A DNA stretch of 64,000 nucleotides from Hyphomonadaceae bacterium (GCA_024742355.1 JANSYM010000007.1:62001-126000), one strand, 5' to 3'. Positions 53,550 to 61,667 are shown, numbered from the stretch's first letter. Program-made: numbers and translations. Notes: generated by a model from the sequence alone, not told the origin.

Positions 53550-54173
53550 ATGCCCCTCCAGAACCGCGTTGACCCTTTTGGCCTGATCCACGCGGTTCCT
53601 GATCGCGGCACGATGATGGGCAATCGCGGCGGGTGTTTTCACGGTGACGACAAGACGCTGAAGCCCACTCATTGGAAGACCCGGCAGTGGATCACCTGCG
53701 TGCTCGAATTCAAGGGGCGCCAGCGCGAGCTGATGTCCGAAGGCACCTATACCGAGCTGTTCTTTCTCGACGAGGTGACGGCATTCGCGGCCGGACATCG
53801 GCCTTGTTATGAGTGCCGGTACGCGGACGCGAAACGGTTTCGCGAGGCGCTCGTGCGCTCCGGCGTCTTTCACTATCGCCCCAAGGCCAGCGATCTCAGC
53901 GATGCCATTGCCGGCGAAATCCAGGCCGTCCTCAAAGGTAAGTCAGAGCGCGAACAGGTGCGGGTCGCAGAGCTGCCCGACGGGGCGATGTTCACAACCG
54001 GTGCGAACGCGTTCCTGAAATGGGAAGACCGTGCATTCCCCTGGGCGTTCTCAGGCTATGGTGACGCGCAGTCTTTGCCCGAACACGCGGTGCGCTTGAC
54101 CCCGCACATTACCTGCCAGGCATTGGCGCATGGTTATGAGCCTGGCGTTCATTCGAGCATCTCAAAACCTTGA
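53550..54173 (+). CDS. Conserved protein of unknown function with a CxxC motif, downstream of metG
   Basis: I do not know a function for this 207-residue soluble protein. Its N-terminal NRVDPFGLIHAVPDRGTMMG and NRGGCFH, the middle TELFFLDEVTAFAAGHRPCY, and the HRPCYECRYADAKRF motif (Cys91 and Cys94, roughly) look strongly conserved in style, and could hold a metal with the nearby His/Cys residues. The C-terminal RLTPHITCQALAHGYEPGVH has two more His and a Cys. It starts 3 bases after metG, so the two are probably cotranscribed. A link to tRNA or methionine is only a guess from position. Confidence 0.7.
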   Translation: MPLQNRVDPFGLIHAVPDRGTMMGNRGGCFHGDDKTLKPTHWKTRQWITCVLEFKGRQRELMSEGTYTELFFLDEVTAFAAGHRPCYECRYADAKRFREALVRSGVFHYRPKASDLSDAIAGEIQAVLKGKSEREQVRVAELPDGAMFTTGANAFLKWEDRAFPWAFSGYGDAQSLPEHAVRLTPHITCQALAHGYEPGVHSSISKP

Positions 54174-54189
54174 ACAATCGCCCGCCGAC

Positions 54190-54276
54190 ACCTGCGAAGG
54201 CAGGTATCCATGGACGGACCGAGATGTCAGAACGAGAGGATATTCTTGTCCCTGGACACCTGCCTTCGCAGGTGTC
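54190..54276. repeat. Paired palindromic repeat (second REP-like family)
   Basis: Two hairpins in inverted orientation lie between convergent genes: ACCTGC-GAAG-GCAGGT (54190-54205) and GACACCTGC-CTTC-GCAGGTGTC (54255-54276), 49 bases apart. The tetraloops GAAG and CTTC are complementary to each other, so the two units are copies on opposite strands. It may serve as a bidirectional transcript end. No other copy is in the window. Confidence 0.8.
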
Positions 54277-54310
54277 TTCGGACAATAAGGGCCCGGACTT
54301 ACCTTTGAAT

Positions 54311-55042
54311 CTAATCCACAGGTCGCGTCACGATCAGCTCGTTGATCCGGTGCGCTTTTTCTTTCGCGAACAGGACATTGTGCAGGTACCAGACCTCGCC
54401 ATCGCCGAGCGTGATCTCAATATCGCCGGTCACGATCAGGCCAAGCATGCGGTGGCGCAGGAAGTCGTCCTTGAGATACTTACAACGCGCATTGGCGCCG
54501 CTTTCGGCTCGGTCGCCGCTGCCCCAGAACACGCGTTCGCGGACCTGGCCGGGCGCGATCTCGTAGAATTTGACCTTGTCGAACCCGAAGATCATCACCG
54601 CCCACATGATGAAGACAGAACCGCCAACGAACCAATAGAAAGCCGGGCTCATGCGGATATCCAGGCCGCCAATAAAGGCCGCGATTGGGCCCGATAGATT
54701 TGCCGTCGCCAGCAGGATCCCGCCAATCGCCAGGATCAGGCCGAGGATGACAGAGTTTGCACCGCGCAGTTTCACCGTGGTCGAGAAGATCACGAAAACC
54801 AACACAAACACGAAGGTCTGCCCCTGCACGCGCGCTGCCGCTTCGGTGCCCTCGCCGCCCACGAACAAGGAGACGAACCCGAAGACAAAACCGAGCAACC
54901 AGATCGGCCACCAATACAGGATCGGCGAATGGGTATAGATCTTCAGCGTCGAAAGCTGGTTGAGCCCCTCCTGCACATGATTGTGCGGGTGGCTGTCCGC
55001 CGGTTTTGACGCCTCTGGCGTCGGCGCTGGTGTCTCAGACAT
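54311..55042 (-). CDS. Membrane protein of unknown function
   Basis: The 243-residue protein begins with an acidic, Pro- and His-rich tail (PETPAPTPEAS-like region; then ADSHPHNHVQEG), followed by about four transmembrane helices (residues roughly 43-62, 72-92, 98-118, 130-152) and a soluble C-terminal domain of about 90 residues (KVKFYEIAPGQVRERVF through INELIVTRPVD). The last part resembles a small beta-rich cytoplasmic domain. I do not recognise a family. The gene is isolated, convergent with the previous gene and preceded by its own short upstream region. Confidence 0.75.
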   Translation of the reverse strand: MSETPAPTPEASKPADSHPHNHVQEGLNQLSTLKIYTHSPILYWWPIWLLGFVFGFVSLFVGGEGTEAAARVQGQTFVFVLVFVIFSTTVKLRGANSVILGLILAIGGILLATANLSGPIAAFIGGLDIRMSPAFYWFVGGSVFIMWAVMIFGFDKVKFYEIAPGQVRERVFWGSGDRAESGANARCKYLKDDFLRHRMLGLIVTGDIEITLGDGEVWYLHNVLFAKEKAHRINELIVTRPVD

Positions 55043-55114
55043 GGCACGGTCCCTCCGTCACTCCGCGGAGCTTAGCAAGACCGACCGGTATTACAAATTC
55101 AATTTTGAGAACGG

Positions 55115-55906
55115 CTAGCTGCCGGCGTCTTCCGACTCTTCGGCATTTTTCAGCAATTGCTGCTGCTTCAACGCCATCAGCGCCATGCCGCGGAACAACG
55201 TGCCGCGATCTTCCGCCGACTTGTAGCTCAGGCGCTTATAGACGGTGATCATGCCGTTGCAGATTTTTTCGTTCTCTTTACCGCGGCGTTTCTGATCGCC
55301 TTCCATCAGCTGGAACATTTCAGCGACGGCTGGTTCGGAAGTCGACATATTGACCATCCAGTTGACGACTTCCTTGTCGGACGCGGCACGGCGATTGGCC
55401 ATCGCTTTTGGAGAATCCAGCAGATCCACGACCAGCTGTAGCTCACGCTTTCGCAGTTCAGCCGGGTATTTCTCGACTTTCTCTGGTGGCAGGCCTTCAA
55501 TGCTGCGCACGCAATCGGCAGGATCTTCGGCATTGAGGTGCTCATACGTGGTGATGATCACATCGATCATCTCTTTGACATTGTCATCACTGGCGCTGCG
55601 CGACAGGTGCATGATCTCGTCCAGGAACACTTCACGCATCTGCAGGCCTGCAACATAGCTCGCTTCGCGCACCGGGCGGCCGCGGCTAAACTCACGCACC
55701 GCAATATTGCGGAACTTGCCATAGACTTGCGGACGACGCTCTTTCAGCACCAGAAAAATCTCGCCATACATATCGCCTTCATCGGCAAGGCGCTGGACCT
55801 CGCTGTCAAACATGGCTGGATCGATTGGCTCACTGCCACCACAGGCCACGAGGCCGAATATGCTGGCGGCCAGAGTGGCGGCTTTGAGTGTGCTGCGTAC
55901 CTTCAT
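55115..55906 (-). CDS. Lipoprotein of unknown function
   Basis: The 263-residue protein has a lipoprotein signal peptide with lipobox GLVAC (Cys22), followed by a helix-rich periplasmic part of about 240 residues. No known domain is obvious to me. Features are several Met/Glu-rich helices (EVFLDEIMHLSRSASDD, VNWMVNMSTSEPAVAEMFQL) and a CVRS and KICNG pair of cysteines. I chose the ATG at 55904-55906 because GAAGGG lies at a good distance; the GTG at 55912 would be too close to it. The helical repeats might bind a partner, but no function is evident. Confidence 0.75.
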   Translation of the reverse strand: MKVRSTLKAATLAASIFGLVACGGSEPIDPAMFDSEVQRLADEGDMYGEIFLVLKERRPQVYGKFRNIAVREFSRGRPVREASYVAGLQMREVFLDEIMHLSRSASDDNVKEMIDVIITTYEHLNAEDPADCVRSIEGLPPEKVEKYPAELRKRELQLVVDLLDSPKAMANRRAASDKEVVNWMVNMSTSEPAVAEMFQLMEGDQKRRGKENEKICNGMITVYKRLSYKSAEDRGTLFRGMALMALKQQQLLKNAEESEDAGS

Positions 55907-56005
55907 TGTCACCCTTCGGGCGCGTTCGAGACACGCCCCTTGTCTTCCACAATCATTGCCGCCACCATGGCACGGTTACCTTAATATGCTGATAAGTGAG
56001 GGCTC

Positions 56006-57442
56006 ATGTTTCGATCAGTTCCAGTAATCTCTTCGCTCGCCATTGCCGCCATTCTGGGGGGCTGCACGAACGCACAGCTTGCCGAAAACGTGGCCGAATC
56101 GGCTGAAATCCAGACGGCCACGCTGACCAAAGCGCCGCTTGAAATCACCGCCGACATGCCGACACCAGGCACAAATCTGATCGACCTCTACACTTATTTT
56201 CACCGGCATCCCGAGCTCTCGTTCAAAGAGGTCAGATCGTCGACCATCATGGCGAATGAGCTTGAAAGCCTTGGCTTTGACGTCACGACCGGCCTCGGCG
56301 ATGAATGGACCAAGGCGAAATCCATGCGCGACAATGGCGTCGTCAGAGATGGCGTTGGCGGCTATGGCGTCGTCGGCGTCTACCGCAATGGCGATGGCCC
56401 GACGGTTCTCATTCGCGCCGATATGGACGCGCTACCTGTGGCCGAGCGCACCGGCGTTCCACACGCATCGCAGGTGGTCGATGAAACCTGGACCGGCGTC
56501 ACCAATGGCGTGATGCACGCTTGCGGCCATGACATTCACATGACCAGCTGGGTTGGCACCGCGCGCAACCTGATCGCCGCCAAGGATGACTGGTCGGGCA
56601 CGCTGATAATGATTGCGCAACCGGCTGAAGAGCTTGGTAATGGTGCCCAGGCGATGATTGCCGATGGCCTGTTCGAACGTTTCCCAAAGCCTGATTACAA
56701 CCTTGCTTTGCATGTCTCCGCCGGCTTGCCGAGCGGCAAGGTCGCTTACTCGTCCGGCTTTGCGCTGGCCAATGTCGACAGCGTCGATATCACCGTCAAA
56801 GGGGTTGGCGGGCATGGCGCTTATCCGCACACGACCAAGGACCCGGTGATTGTCGGCGCATCCATCGTCACCGCCGTCCAGACCCTGGTCTCACGCAATG
56901 TGAACCCGCAAACACCGGCCGTTATCACCGTCGGCTCGTTCCAGGCCGGCGCCAAACACAATATCATTTCCGACGAAGCCAAGCTGCTGCTCACCGTCCG
57001 CTCCTATGACGATGATACACGCGCCATGTTGCTCGACGGCATCGAGCGCATCGCCAAAGCCCAGGCGCTCGCCTATGGCGCGCCTGAGCCTGAGATCTTC
57101 ATCGAACCCGATTACACGCCATCCACGTACAATGAGCCGGAACTGGCAGCGAAAGCTGCAGCCGCGATTGCCGCGGCGATTGGCGAAGAGAATATCAGCG
57201 AGGTCGATCCGGTCATGGGCGGCGAGGATTTCAGCCAGTATGGCCGCACCGACGCCAAGATTCCGGGCCTGATCTTCTGGGTCGGCGCGGTCGAGCCTGA
57301 GAAATGGCAAGCGGCGCAAGACAGCGCCCTCGGCCTGCCGTCCCTGCACTCGCCATTCTTTGCCCCGGACTATGAGCCAACCATCGAGACCGGCGTGACC
57401 AGCATGACCGCCACGGCGCTGGCTTTGTTCAATGATGAGTAA
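56006..57442 (+). CDS. Exported M20-family amidohydrolase (lipoprotein)
   Basis: The 478-residue metallopeptidase has a lipoprotein signal (LGGC, Cys20), placing it outside the cytoplasm. The M20D motifs are present: IDLYTYFHRHPELSFKEVRS, VLIRADMDALPVAERTG, MHACGHDIHMTSWVGTA, MIAQPAEELGNGAQAMI, LHVSAGLPSG and the late GGEDFSQYGR metal ligand. Relatives are hippurate hydrolases and N-acyl-amino acid or IAA-amide hydrolases that use a Mn or Zn centre. Secretion as a lipoprotein hints at use of external acylated amino acids. The substrate is unknown. Confidence 0.92.
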   Translation: MFRSVPVISSLAIAAILGGCTNAQLAENVAESAEIQTATLTKAPLEITADMPTPGTNLIDLYTYFHRHPELSFKEVRSSTIMANELESLGFDVTTGLGDEWTKAKSMRDNGVVRDGVGGYGVVGVYRNGDGPTVLIRADMDALPVAERTGVPHASQVVDETWTGVTNGVMHACGHDIHMTSWVGTARNLIAAKDDWSGTLIMIAQPAEELGNGAQAMIADGLFERFPKPDYNLALHVSAGLPSGKVAYSSGFALANVDSVDITVKGVGGHGAYPHTTKDPVIVGASIVTAVQTLVSRNVNPQTPAVITVGSFQAGAKHNIISDEAKLLLTVRSYDDDTRAMLLDGIERIAKAQALAYGAPEPEIFIEPDYTPSTYNEPELAAKAAAAIAAAIGEENISEVDPVMGGEDFSQYGRTDAKIPGLIFWVGAVEPEKWQAAQDSALGLPSLHSPFFAPDYEPTIETGVTSMTATALALFNDE

Positions 57443-57448
57443 GGCAAC

Positions 57449-57979
57449 ATGCACCTGATCTTAGTGTACGGACCGCCAGCGGCCGGAAAGTACACCGTGT
57501 CAAAACGTGTTGCGGAGTTGACCGGGCTGCCGCTCTTCCACAATCACCTCGTCGTCGACGCGGTGGCGGCTGTGTTTCCGTTCGGCTCGGACAATTTTGT
57601 CCGGCTGCGCGAGCAATTCTGGATGGACACGTTCGCGGCAGCGATCTCAGATGGCAGATCGCTGATCTTCACCTACCAGCCAGAGAATTCGGTAGCAGCA
57701 GACTTTCCAGATCGCGTTCAAACTCTGGTCGAAGCAGCGGGAGGGCGCATCACATTTGTCCACCTCCATTTGTCGCGCGAAGGACAGATCGATCGCATCG
57801 CGAATGCTGACCGGGCGAAGTTCGGCAAACTGCGCGACCTCAATATCCTCAAAGCAAATCTCGACCAGTTCGAAGCCTGTACCGATGCCATGCCGACAGC
57901 CGACATCCGCATCGACACAGCGCAGACTGCACCGGATCGCGCCGCCGAGATCATTGCGAAAGCTGTGCGAAGCGCTTGA
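57449..57979 (+). CDS. P-loop kinase-like protein
   Basis: The 176-residue protein has a Walker A motif at residue 8 (GPPAAGKYTVSKRVAEL), a His/Asp-containing HNHLVVDAVAA stretch and a lid-like RFxxQ-type region (REQFWMDTF). It resembles small shikimate-kinase or AAA-type nucleotide kinases in size, and matches the uncharacterised ATP-binding group with HNH at residue 31. The acceptor is unknown. It starts 6 bases after the amidohydrolase stop, so it may be cotranscribed with it. Confidence 0.75.
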   Translation: MHLILVYGPPAAGKYTVSKRVAELTGLPLFHNHLVVDAVAAVFPFGSDNFVRLREQFWMDTFAAAISDGRSLIFTYQPENSVAADFPDRVQTLVEAAGGRITFVHLHLSREGQIDRIANADRAKFGKLRDLNILKANLDQFEACTDAMPTADIRIDTAQTAPDRAAEIIAKAVRSA

Positions 57980-58088
57980 GTGCGTCCGCCTCGCAGCAGT
58001 CCGGTGGGCGCCTTTCGCCACGACACCCCTAGCCGCGACACCATGCGCGATTAGATTATGCTTCAGATTGAGATCAAGGAGCCCGATC

Positions 58089-58760
58089 ATGGATGTCAGC
58101 ACGGCCGTTAAACAACGCATTTCAACCCGCGGGTTCCTGGACACACCTTTGCCGAAAGCCGAGGTCGAGCAATGGCTGAAAGATGCCCAGCGCTCTCCTT
58201 CCGGTGGCAATCTGCAGCCGTGGCGAGTCATTGCGGTCAGCGGTGAGGAACGCGACAAGGTCGTCCAGCTTGCCGCGGCCAAACTCACCGGCAATCCGCG
58301 CGGCGAGCCAACCGATCGTCCGATCTATCCCGAACACATCACCGACGCGCAGAATGCCCGCCGCTTCCGCGTCGGCGAGATGATGTATGAAAAGCTCGGC
58401 ATCCCGCGCGATGACAAGGCCGGGCGCCTGACCTGGTTCATGCGCAATTACAATTTCTTCAACGCGCCAGTGGCCTTGTTCTTCGTCCTCGACGAGCGGG
58501 TGGGCCATGGGCAGTGGGGCCATACGGGTATGCTGATGCAGACACTGGCCTTGCTCGCCGAAGAGCGTGGCTGGGGCACCTGTATGCAGGAATGCTGGGG
58601 CGTGTTGCGGCCAAGCCTGAAAACCCATTTTGGCCTCGACGAGCACGAAATGGTCTGGTGCGGCATGGCCGTCGGCATTCCGGACAAGGATGATCCGGTG
58701 AACGCGCTCTACACGGAACGGGCAGAGCTTGAAGAGTTTGCGGAACTGCGAGGGTTTTAG
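58089..58760 (+). CDS. Nitroreductase family flavoprotein
   Basis: The 223-residue protein has the FMN-binding pattern of the nitroreductase fold: KQRISTRGFLDTPLPKAEVE, DAQRSPSGGNLQPWRVIAVS (residues 34-53), and the C-terminal EMVWCGMAVGIPDKDDPVN. The family reduces quinones, nitroaromatics or enones with NAD(P)H. The true substrate is not predictable. I chose the ATG at 58089 with AAGGAG just upstream; a longer frame to 57756 is unlikely. A REP pair begins 11 bases after the stop. Confidence 0.93.
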   Translation: MDVSTAVKQRISTRGFLDTPLPKAEVEQWLKDAQRSPSGGNLQPWRVIAVSGEERDKVVQLAAAKLTGNPRGEPTDRPIYPEHITDAQNARRFRVGEMMYEKLGIPRDDKAGRLTWFMRNYNFFNAPVALFFVLDERVGHGQWGHTGMLMQTLALLAEERGWGTCMQECWGVLRPSLKTHFGLDEHEMVWCGMAVGIPDKDDPVNALYTERAELEEFAELRGF

Positions 58761-58771
58761 CTGAATAGATA

Positions 58772-58867
58772 GGCCCTCATCCTGAGCGAAGTCGAAGGAT
58801 AAAGGGCCGGGCTTCCTGGAGCTTGTCCAAAGCCCGCCTCGTCCTTCGACTTCGCTCAGGATGAGGC
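58772..58867. repeat. BIME-like element: two inverted REP hairpins after the nitroreductase gene
   Basis: The first hairpin (58772-58808) has outer stem GGCCCT/AGGGCC and inner stem ATCCT/AGGAT around GAGCGAAGTCGA. The second (58836-58867) has a 10-bp stem GCCTCGTCCT/AGGATGAGGC around TCGACTTCGCTC. They are the same repeat in opposite orientation. Between them a third small hairpin GGGCTT/AAGCCC is present. The core is identical to the repeats around the GIY-YIG gene. Confidence 0.92.
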
Positions 58868-58970
58868 TCAAGGGTGCCCAGGGAGTTTCGAGTCTTAGCC
58901 GACATTAGCAGGCGTCACGACGCCCTTTTCTCTCCCAATTCACGCCACACTGCCCGGTCATCTTCACGTC

Positions 58971-59558
58971 ATGGAGATCACCCGCCGCACCACGCTTGCT
59001 AGCCTGTTCTCGGTCCCGCTCTTGCCGAGCGCCGCGCCGGGCAGCGACACCAAGGCGGCGAACCTGATCGTCCAGGCCCGCAAGCAAATCGGCGTCACGA
59101 CCCTTTATGACGGGGCCTATGTCGCGCTCGATTATCCGAATGGCGACGTGCCACGTGATCGCGGTGTCTGTATTGATGTCATCATTCGCGCCTATCGCGA
59201 GGCGTTCGAGTTTGATTTCCAGAAACATGTGCACGAGGACATGGTGGCAAATTTCAGCGCCTATCCGGCGCGCTGGGGTCTGACCCGCACCGACCGCAAT
59301 ATTGACCATCGTCGTGTTCCGAATGTTGAGACCTGGCTGCGCCGCCGCGGCCACGAATTGCCCGCAGGCGACTGGCAACCCGGCGACCTGATGACCTGCC
59401 GGGTTGGTGGCAGCCTGCCGCATATCGGCATTCTTTCCAGCCGGAAGGACCGGCGCGGCCGCTGGAAAGCCATCCACAATATCGGCCTCGGCACGTTGGA
59501 AGACAGCCGCATCTGGGATTATGGCGACAAGCGCCGGTTCCGCTTCCTGCCTAGCTGA
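58971..59558 (+). CDS. DUF1287 family protein
   Basis: The 195-residue protein carries the DUF1287 signature: LDYPNGDVPRDRGVCIDVII near residue 52, then RTDRNIDHRRVPNVETWLRR and LPHIGILSSRKDRRGRW. The Cys in GVCIDV and the His in LPHIGI recall an NlpC/P60-like Cys/His hydrolase, so a role in peptidoglycan or peptide bond cleavage is possible but unproven. The N terminus (ITRRTTLASLFSVPLLPSAA) looks like a signal peptide with a twin Arg. It stands alone, convergent with the AHSA1 gene; their ends overlap by 8 bases. Confidence 0.88.
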   Translation: MEITRRTTLASLFSVPLLPSAAPGSDTKAANLIVQARKQIGVTTLYDGAYVALDYPNGDVPRDRGVCIDVIIRAYREAFEFDFQKHVHEDMVANFSAYPARWGLTRTDRNIDHRRVPNVETWLRRRGHELPAGDWQPGDLMTCRVGGSLPHIGILSSRKDRRGRWKAIHNIGLGTLEDSRIWDYGDKRRFRFLPS

Positions 59559-59958
59559 GCATCATCCGCAGGCGCAGCAGGTGCTCGTCCCAGCCTTTGT
59601 CGTGGCCAGTCAGTTCTTCGAACGTATTGATGCCGTCATGCGTGAGGGTCAGCTGTGTGCCGCCCTCGACGGCCATCAATTCCCAACTGACTGTGGTGAC
59701 CACGCCTTTTAGCCATTGATGCGTAAACGTGTGGACCAGCTTGTTCGGCGGATCGACCTCAACCACATCTCCCCACATCAGTTTGCGATCGGGCTTGTCA
59801 TCGTGAAAGCTGAAATACTGAAATGACGCCTTTTCGGTGAGATCGCGATCCGTCTCATGGAACCACTGCGCCAGCAGCTCCTTCTTGGTAATATAGCGCC
59901 AGACCTTTTCCGGGGTCGCTTTCAGGTAGATCGTCTTGACCATCACCGCTTCACTCAT
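59551..59958 (-). CDS. AHSA1/SRPBCC domain protein
   Basis: The 135-residue protein has the START-like fold of the AHSA1 group: VKTIYLKATPEKVWRYITKK at residues 7-26, WFHETDRDL, KLVHTFTHQWLKG and the C-terminal helix GWDEHLLRLRMML. Members bind hydrophobic ligands or act as co-chaperones; none of the details can be fixed here. It overlaps the ArsR-type regulator gene by 8 bases, the very common ArsR-AHSA1 pair. Confidence 0.92.
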   Translation of the reverse strand: MSEAVMVKTIYLKATPEKVWRYITKKELLAQWFHETDRDLTEKASFQYFSFHDDKPDRKLMWGDVVEVDPPNKLVHTFTHQWLKGVVTTVSWELMAVEGGTQLTLTHDGINTFEELTGHDKGWDEHLLRLRMMLS

Positions 59959-60265
59959 CGTCCATCTCCACTGCTTGTTTCAGGTTTGCGAGTTTTTCAT
60001 CCCAGAACTGGCTGAAGAAATTGACCCAGTCGGCCACGGTTTTCAGCGCTTCAGGCTGCAGGCGATGAATGCGTTCGCGCCCTTGCGACCGCACGCTGAT
60101 CAGCCCGCCCTGTTCGAGGATTTTCAAGTGTTTCGTGACCGCCGGCCGGGTCATCTCATACTGCGCCGAGATGTCGTTCAGCGATCGTTCTCCGTCTGAC
60201 AACATCGCCATGATGCTGCGCCGGGTCGGGTCGGATATGGCCCGGAAGATCATTTGTTCGGTCAT
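59951..60265 (-). CDS. ArsR/SmtB-like transcriptional regulator
   Basis: The 104-residue winged-helix protein has RAISDPTRRSIMAMLSDGER at the N terminus and LNDISAQYEMTRPAVTKHLK then ILEQGGLISVRSQGRER as recognition helix and wing. There are no metal-binding ELCVCDL cysteines, so it is the non-metal ArsR type that accompanies AHSA1 genes. It is expected to repress its own operon; candidate operator repeats lie upstream at 60271-60311. Confidence 0.92.
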   Translation of the reverse strand: MTEQMIFRAISDPTRRSIMAMLSDGERSLNDISAQYEMTRPAVTKHLKILEQGGLISVRSQGRERIHRLQPEALKTVADWVNFFSQFWDEKLANLKQAVEMDDE

Positions 60266-60270
60266 GATAT

Positions 60271-60311
60271 GAAACCTTTCAGTTGCCCTTTATAGGAAAC
60301 CAAACAGTTTC
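60271..60311. promoter_or_regulatory. Candidate operator of the ArsR-AHSA1 pair
   Basis: GAAAC at 60271-60275 and 60296-60300, with GTTTC at 60307-60311 forming an inverted repeat with the second GAAAC across a 6-base spacer, just upstream of the arsR start codon. It also lies 58 bases before the divergent xthA start. Pattern only. Confidence 0.35.
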
Positions 60312-60368
60312 ATGTCAAGCAACAATTCCAAGGCTGGCGCTTCTGACAAACCGCGCTAAACAGAAGCC

Positions 60369-61148
60369 ATGAAAATCGCGACCTGGAACGTCAATTCCAT
60401 CAAAGCCCGCCTGCCCACGGTGATCGAAGTGCTGAAAGCCATCGATTGCGACGTCGTCTGCCTGCAGGAAATCAAATGCGAGACCGACGCCTTTCCTTAT
60501 CTCGAGATCGAAGAGCTCGGCTATAATGTCGAGGCGCATGGCCAGAAGAGCTATAATGGCGTCGCCATGCTGTCGCGATTCCCGCTGGAAGACGTCGTCC
60601 GTGGCTTGCCCGGCAATGAGGATGACGAACAGGCCCGCTATATCGAAGCTCTGGTCCTGTCCGACAATCCAGTGCGTGTCGGCGGCCTCTACTTGCCCAA
60701 TGGCAACCCGGCGCCCGGTCCGAAATATGACTATAAGCTCGACTGGATGGGGCATCTGAAGACCCATGCGGCGGACCTGATGAAAGCCGAGGAGCCGATC
60801 ATTCTGTGCGGCGACTATAATATCATCCCGCGCGCCGAGGATTGCTGGGAAGAGACGGTCTGGGCCGATGATGCCCTCGCCCTCCCGCAAAGCCGGGCGG
60901 CGTTTCGGCGCCTGAAAAATCTCGGGCTCACCGAAGCCTTCGAGGCCAGCGACAATCGCGGGCATCAATATTCATTCTGGGACTATCAGGGCGGCGCCTG
61001 GCAAAAGGATCACGGCATCCGCATCGACCATCACCTGCTCAGCCCACAGGCGGCAGATCGACTTGAGAGTGTCGAGATTTATCGCAAGGCGCGTGGGCTC
61101 GAGAAGCCGTCAGACCATGTTCCGGTGATTGTGACTTTGCAGGATTAG
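60369..61148 (+). CDS. xthA: Exodeoxyribonuclease III (AP endonuclease)
   Basis: ExoIII repairs abasic sites and 3' blocked ends. The 259-residue enzyme of the exonuclease-endonuclease-phosphatase fold has MKIATWNVNSIKARLPTVIE, VCLQEIKC (metal-binding Glu), the LCGDYNIIPRAED loop, GIRIDHHLLSP (conserved Asp/His) and KPSDHVPVIV with the catalytic His. All catalytic residues are present. It is divergent from the ArsR-AHSA1 pair. A REP pair starts 11 bases after the stop. Confidence 0.96.
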   Translation: MKIATWNVNSIKARLPTVIEVLKAIDCDVVCLQEIKCETDAFPYLEIEELGYNVEAHGQKSYNGVAMLSRFPLEDVVRGLPGNEDDEQARYIEALVLSDNPVRVGGLYLPNGNPAPGPKYDYKLDWMGHLKTHAADLMKAEEPIILCGDYNIIPRAEDCWEETVWADDALALPQSRAAFRRLKNLGLTEAFEASDNRGHQYSFWDYQGGAWQKDHGIRIDHHLLSPQAADRLESVEIYRKARGLEKPSDHVPVIVTLQD

Positions 61149-61159
61149 GCCAACCATCA

Positions 61160-61278
61160 GGCCCTCATCCTGATCGAAGCCTGCCCTCGACCCGATCGAG
61201 GGTCGAAGGATAAAGGGCCGTGCTTCCGGAAACTCGCGTTGCGCCCGCCTCGTCCTTCGACTTCGCTCAGGATGAGGC
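61160..61278. repeat. BIME-like element after xthA, with an enlarged first hairpin
   Basis: It has the same layout as 58772-58867. The first hairpin (61160-61219) has outer stem GGCCCT/AGGGCC and inner stem ATCCT/AGGAT, but its loop carries about 22 extra bases, including the palindrome CCCTCGA...TCGAGGG. The second hairpin (61247-61278) has the same 10-bp stem GCCTCGTCCT/AGGATGAGGC and the usual loop. The spacer also shares bases with the other copy. Confidence 0.9.
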
Positions 61279-61301
61279 TCACTTTTTGAACAGCCGGTCC
61301 G

Positions 61302-61667
61302 CTAGTTCCGCACGCATTTTCGGTTATACGCCGCGACTTCGTCATTCAGCGAAACCACCAGACCCTGCAGTGAGGTTTCCTTCTCCAGCAAATCCGCCTT
61401 GAGCGTGTCATAAGCGACCTTGGTCGCATCCGCTTCTGCGGCCTGTTCAGCGCTGAAATTGCGCAAGGCTTCGGCGTTTTCCCAGGCATCTCCGGCAGCC
61501 TCGACCTCGTCGACCAGGGTCAGCCGGGCATCCGCCATCTCCTGCGCCGTAATCTGGCGCTCCTGTAACTGAGCGGCTTGTTGAGAACAGGTAAGGGCGC
61601 TGGCGGCCGGTGCAGTGACGAGAAAAACCACGCCAAGCACGCCGAGGGAGGAAATCACTGGTTTCAT
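61302..61667 (-). CDS. Small secreted protein of unknown function, coiled-coil
   Basis: The 121-residue protein has a signal peptide (residues 1-24, ending APAASA) followed by an almost wholly helical mature part rich in Ala, Glu and Gln (SQQAAQLQERQITAQEMADA), fit for a coiled coil. It has one Cys near the mature N terminus (LTCSQQ) and one near the C terminus (NRKCVRN), which could pair. I chose the ATG at 61665-61667. No known family. It follows a DUF3137 gene on the same strand. Confidence 0.65.
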   Translation of the reverse strand: MKPVISSLGVLGVVFLVTAPAASALTCSQQAAQLQERQITAQEMADARLTLVDEVEAAGDAWENAEALRNFSAEQAAEADATKVAYDTLKADLLEKETSLQGLVVSLNDEVAAYNRKCVRN

